Source: Chlamydiales bacterium (GTDB lineage Bacteria; Chlamydiota; Chlamydiia; Chlamydiales; Simkaniaceae). From it: a stretch of 64,000 nucleotides of DNA. The notes beneath the pieces were generated by a model. The model saw nothing but the letters and a program-made list of their open reading frames with translations, ran no database searches and was not told the DNA's origin. A program made the position numbers and the translations under genes. Shown here piece after piece: positions 61,974 through 64,000 of this stretch (position 1 is the first letter of the stretch; each line of letters starts with the position of its first letter). The DNA is taken from NCBI GenBank assembly GCA_024233515.1, contig JACKPO010000002.1, positions 124,001 to 188,000 of the forward strand. Direction: 5' to 3'.

Positions 61974-63386
61974 CTAACTCTGACTCGCTGAAATAGAGCT
62001 ATTTACCGATCTTCTTTCAAGGAGATGGAGGGCGCGGCAGGCGATTTCGCCATCGCCATCGTGACGGCGGATGCTGTCGATCCACGTTTTTGGAATCGCT
62101 TGGAGTCCGTAGAGGGCGCCAGCGAGTTGGGCGGTGATCGCTCCAACGGTATCGGCATCCCCGCCATGTTTTGTTGCTTTTAAGACGGCTTCTTCGAAGG
62201 TGGCGGTTGTGTAGATGCAATGGAGAGCCATGGCAAGCCCATCCATGACATAGCTTCCGATATACCCTGGTTGAGTTTGCAGTCTTCCTGGATGATAGGT
62301 GAAGCCTTCGTCTTTCCAATTCCAGTTTTCTGTTTTACCAAGGGCCGTAACCGCTTGTTCACTTCTGATAAGACCCAGGACAGATGTTTTAGACTCATCA
62401 ACGATCCCTTGCTCCTCTTCAAGACGAGGGAAAGTGAACGTTTCAAGTCTTTCGAAGAACTGGGCTTTAAGGGTTGTGGGATTGGTTTCTTCAGAATGGA
62501 TCATCCGATAGGAAAGATCGGCCATCACCATGCAGCAGAGGGCCGCTTCGATCCCTTGATGGGTGACACGACTTTGTTCCCAGGCGAGTTGCATCGCTTG
62601 ATGAGGGCTGCTTGCAACAAGGGCGACAGGGGCATTTCGCATGGCGGAGCCATTTCCCGATGTTTTGGTATTGCCAGCTCTTGTCACATAGGGCCCAGAG
62701 GGTGGGTTAATCTTTGTTAATGCTGCGCTGATATTTCCACCTAGACCAACAGACTCTCTCGGATTATTTCTAAAAGCGTTGTTGTATCCATAATACCACC
62801 AATGGTAGAAGGTTGTCATGAGCAGCGCGCCATCAAGCTGGTCGTAGTTTTCTTGGAGAGAGAGAACATCTGCAAGGCAGAGCATCATCGAGGCATCATC
62901 GGTCCATTGTCCTTCTTCGAGTCTGAAACGATTGTATGCTGCAACTTCAATGTCTTTTTTCCAAGGTTTGAATTCAAAGGGGGCGCCAACGGCATCACCG
63001 ACAACATTTCCGATCATGCACCCTAACGCTTTAGATTCAACGGGGGTAGAGGAAGAGGGAACATCTAGCAGTTCGCGGGCCTTGCTCAGTAGAGGGTGGT
63101 CTTTGAATAGAGTCACTCGGCAGAGGGAGCTTCTGTTTGTAGCGTTTCTTTCCAAGAAGGTTCTGAGAGGGATCTCTTTTTTCCAAACCTTGTCAGGTGT
63201 TGCCTCAGTAGGAGGGGCGGGGCTCCAAAAAAAGGAACAGAGTGACGAGAGGGGGGAGCGAAACAAATAAGCAGCAAAAAAGACGAGGGCAATCCCAGCC
63301 ACTTTTGCGCGCGAAGGTATGGCCCACTCCGGACAATAGGTGTTCCATGATTTTGAAAAAAAAGCTTGAATATTTGAAGTGCTCAT
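61974..63386 (-). CDS. Membrane-anchored ADP-ribosylglycohydrolase (DraG family)
   Basis: A 470-residue protein. A TM helix at about residues 27-45 (VAGIALVFFAAYLFRSP) precedes the DraG fold: GCMIGNVVGDAVGAPFEF, GQWTDDASMMLCLADVL with the DD metal ligands, GNGSAMRNAPVAL, and GGDADTVGAITAQLAGALYG near the end. Such enzymes remove ADP-ribose from proteins or nucleotides. It stands between sctV and copN on the same strand; it could be a secreted or an inner-membrane enzyme. Confidence 0.85.
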   Translation of the reverse strand: MSTSNIQAFFSKSWNTYCPEWAIPSRAKVAGIALVFFAAYLFRSPLSSLCSFFWSPAPPTEATPDKVWKKEIPLRTFLERNATNRSSLCRVTLFKDHPLLSKARELLDVPSSSTPVESKALGCMIGNVVGDAVGAPFEFKPWKKDIEVAAYNRFRLEEGQWTDDASMMLCLADVLSLQENYDQLDGALLMTTFYHWWYYGYNNAFRNNPRESVGLGGNISAALTKINPPSGPYVTRAGNTKTSGNGSAMRNAPVALVASSPHQAMQLAWEQSRVTHQGIEAALCCMVMADLSYRMIHSEETNPTTLKAQFFERLETFTFPRLEEEQGIVDESKTSVLGLIRSEQAVTALGKTENWNWKDEGFTYHPGRLQTQPGYIGSYVMDGLAMALHCIYTTATFEEAVLKATKHGGDADTVGAITAQLAGALYGLQAIPKTWIDSIRRHDGDGEIACRALHLLERRSVNSSISASQS

Positions 63387-63434
63387 TGTTTTCCCTTTTA
63401 GAGCGCGTTATTATGTCGCATCATCAAAAAAAAA

Positions 63435-64000
63435 TCAAGAGAGTTGGATGCGGCCTAGAGGCTGAATCCGGACCTCAGGGACGATCTCTTGGTAGGAGAC
63501 GACGGGAAGGTCAGGGAAATCACCCTCGATGAGCTTACGTGCAAAGCGGCGGACATCGATCGCCGTCAGGAGGACAGGGGGTTGGCCACCTGGAGGGGTC
63601 GGAACAATTACTCCGCGCATCGCATGGAGAATGAGCTGGACCGAATCGGGATCGAGAGCAAGGTAGGATCCTGCAGAGGTTTGTTTAATCGCGCCGCGGA
63701 TCATGTCTTCAATTTCAGGATCAAGGAGGTAGACGGAGAGGACAGTTTGTCCTAGGGAGTATTTATAGCTGATGTACCGTTTGAGGGAGGAGCGGACATA
63801 CTCGGTAAGAAGAACGGTATCTTTTTCTGTTTGCGCCCATTCGCTGAGCGATTCCATAATGGTGCGGAGATCTTTGATCGAGACTTGTTCTTGGACCAAA
63901 CGGCGGAAAATTTCTGTCAGTTTTTGGAGGGGAACCAGGCGGGTCACTTCTTTGACAAGGTCGGGGTACGATTTTTCAACAAATTCAAGGATGGCGCGCA
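63435..64000 (-). CDS. sctV: Type III export gate SctV, C-terminal part (cut by window)
   Basis: The last 188 or so codons of SctV/LcrD (FlhA family): AILEFVEKSYPDLVKEVTRL, FRRLVQEQVSIKDLRTIMES, ALDPDSVQLILHAM and VLLTAIDVRRFARKLIEGDF, ending PEVRIQPLGRIQLS. This cytoplasmic domain forms the nine-membered export ring. The start lies outside the window on the right. Confidence 0.93.
   Translation of the reverse strand, partial: RAILEFVEKSYPDLVKEVTRLVPLQKLTEIFRRLVQEQVSIKDLRTIMESLSEWAQTEKDTVLLTEYVRSSLKRYISYKYSLGQTVLSVYLLDPEIEDMIRGAIKQTSAGSYLALDPDSVQLILHAMRGVIVPTPPGGQPPVLLTAIDVRRFARKLIEGDFPDLPVVSYQEIVPEVRIQPLGRIQLS

Overview
The window is a piece of a chlamydial chromosome (phylum Chlamydiota), most likely from an environmental, Simkania-like lineage. 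The evidence is a fused alpha-beta glycyl-tRNA synthetase, a type III secretion run encoding SctV, the gatekeeper CopN, its chaperone and MalQ, glycogen synthase next to pgsA, and three tandem Cys-poor MOMP-like porins of the kind expanded in Simkania-like chlamydiae. The species assignment is an inference. Comparisons with Chlamydia trachomatis gene order are from memory. Layout: 0-0.5 kb is a GC-rich, hairpin-rich block with no recognised gene. 0.5-20 kb carries dnaG, a small methyltransferase and nucleoside-transferase pair, an outer-membrane barrel protein, glyQS, rlmN, pgsA, glgA, an AAA_14 ATPase with two tandem palindromes in front of it, three MOMP-like porin genes, tRNA-Gln, prs, and rplY-pth-rpsF-rpsR-rplI-ispE. 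This matches the C. trachomatis dnaG to ispE order, with the ATPase, porins, tRNA and prs placed between glgA and rplY. 20-36 kb holds a probable phospholipase C-like secreted protein, hldD and a heptose kinase with a decayed second domain, two membrane-anchored ankyrin-type proteins, htpX, an M20 peptidase, a coiled-coil membrane protein, map, a Fic-domain protein, truA, marC, an Inc-like membrane protein, a PLD-family protein and rpmB. From about 36.6 to 56.8 kb an accessory block separates rpmB from malQ, which are neighbours in C. trachomatis. It contains an ISNCY-type insertion sequence, sthA, a degenerate ClpB paralogue beside clpB, and a two-copy polymorphic-toxin locus with immunity genes and MITEs. 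Envelope and transport genes follow. 56.8-64 kb is the type III secretion region on the minus strand (sctV, then an ADP-ribosylglycohydrolase, an AAA_14 ATPase and a lipoprotein, then copN, chaperone and malQ). The most unusual part is 45.4-52.5 kb. Two genes share an almost identical secreted or membrane N-terminal trunk of about 300 codons and then diverge into different C-terminal toxin-like domains, each followed by a small immunity-like gene. A 165-bp TA-flanked MITE sits inside the signal peptide of the second copy and has broken it. A second MITE copy lies between a near-consensus promoter and a small zinc-ribbon gene. Orphan immunity genes and a degenerate immunity leader indicate past cassette turnover. 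The window also holds several intergenic palindromic elements with long inverted arms, some placed directly against stop codons, two of which share an interior but differ in their arms.
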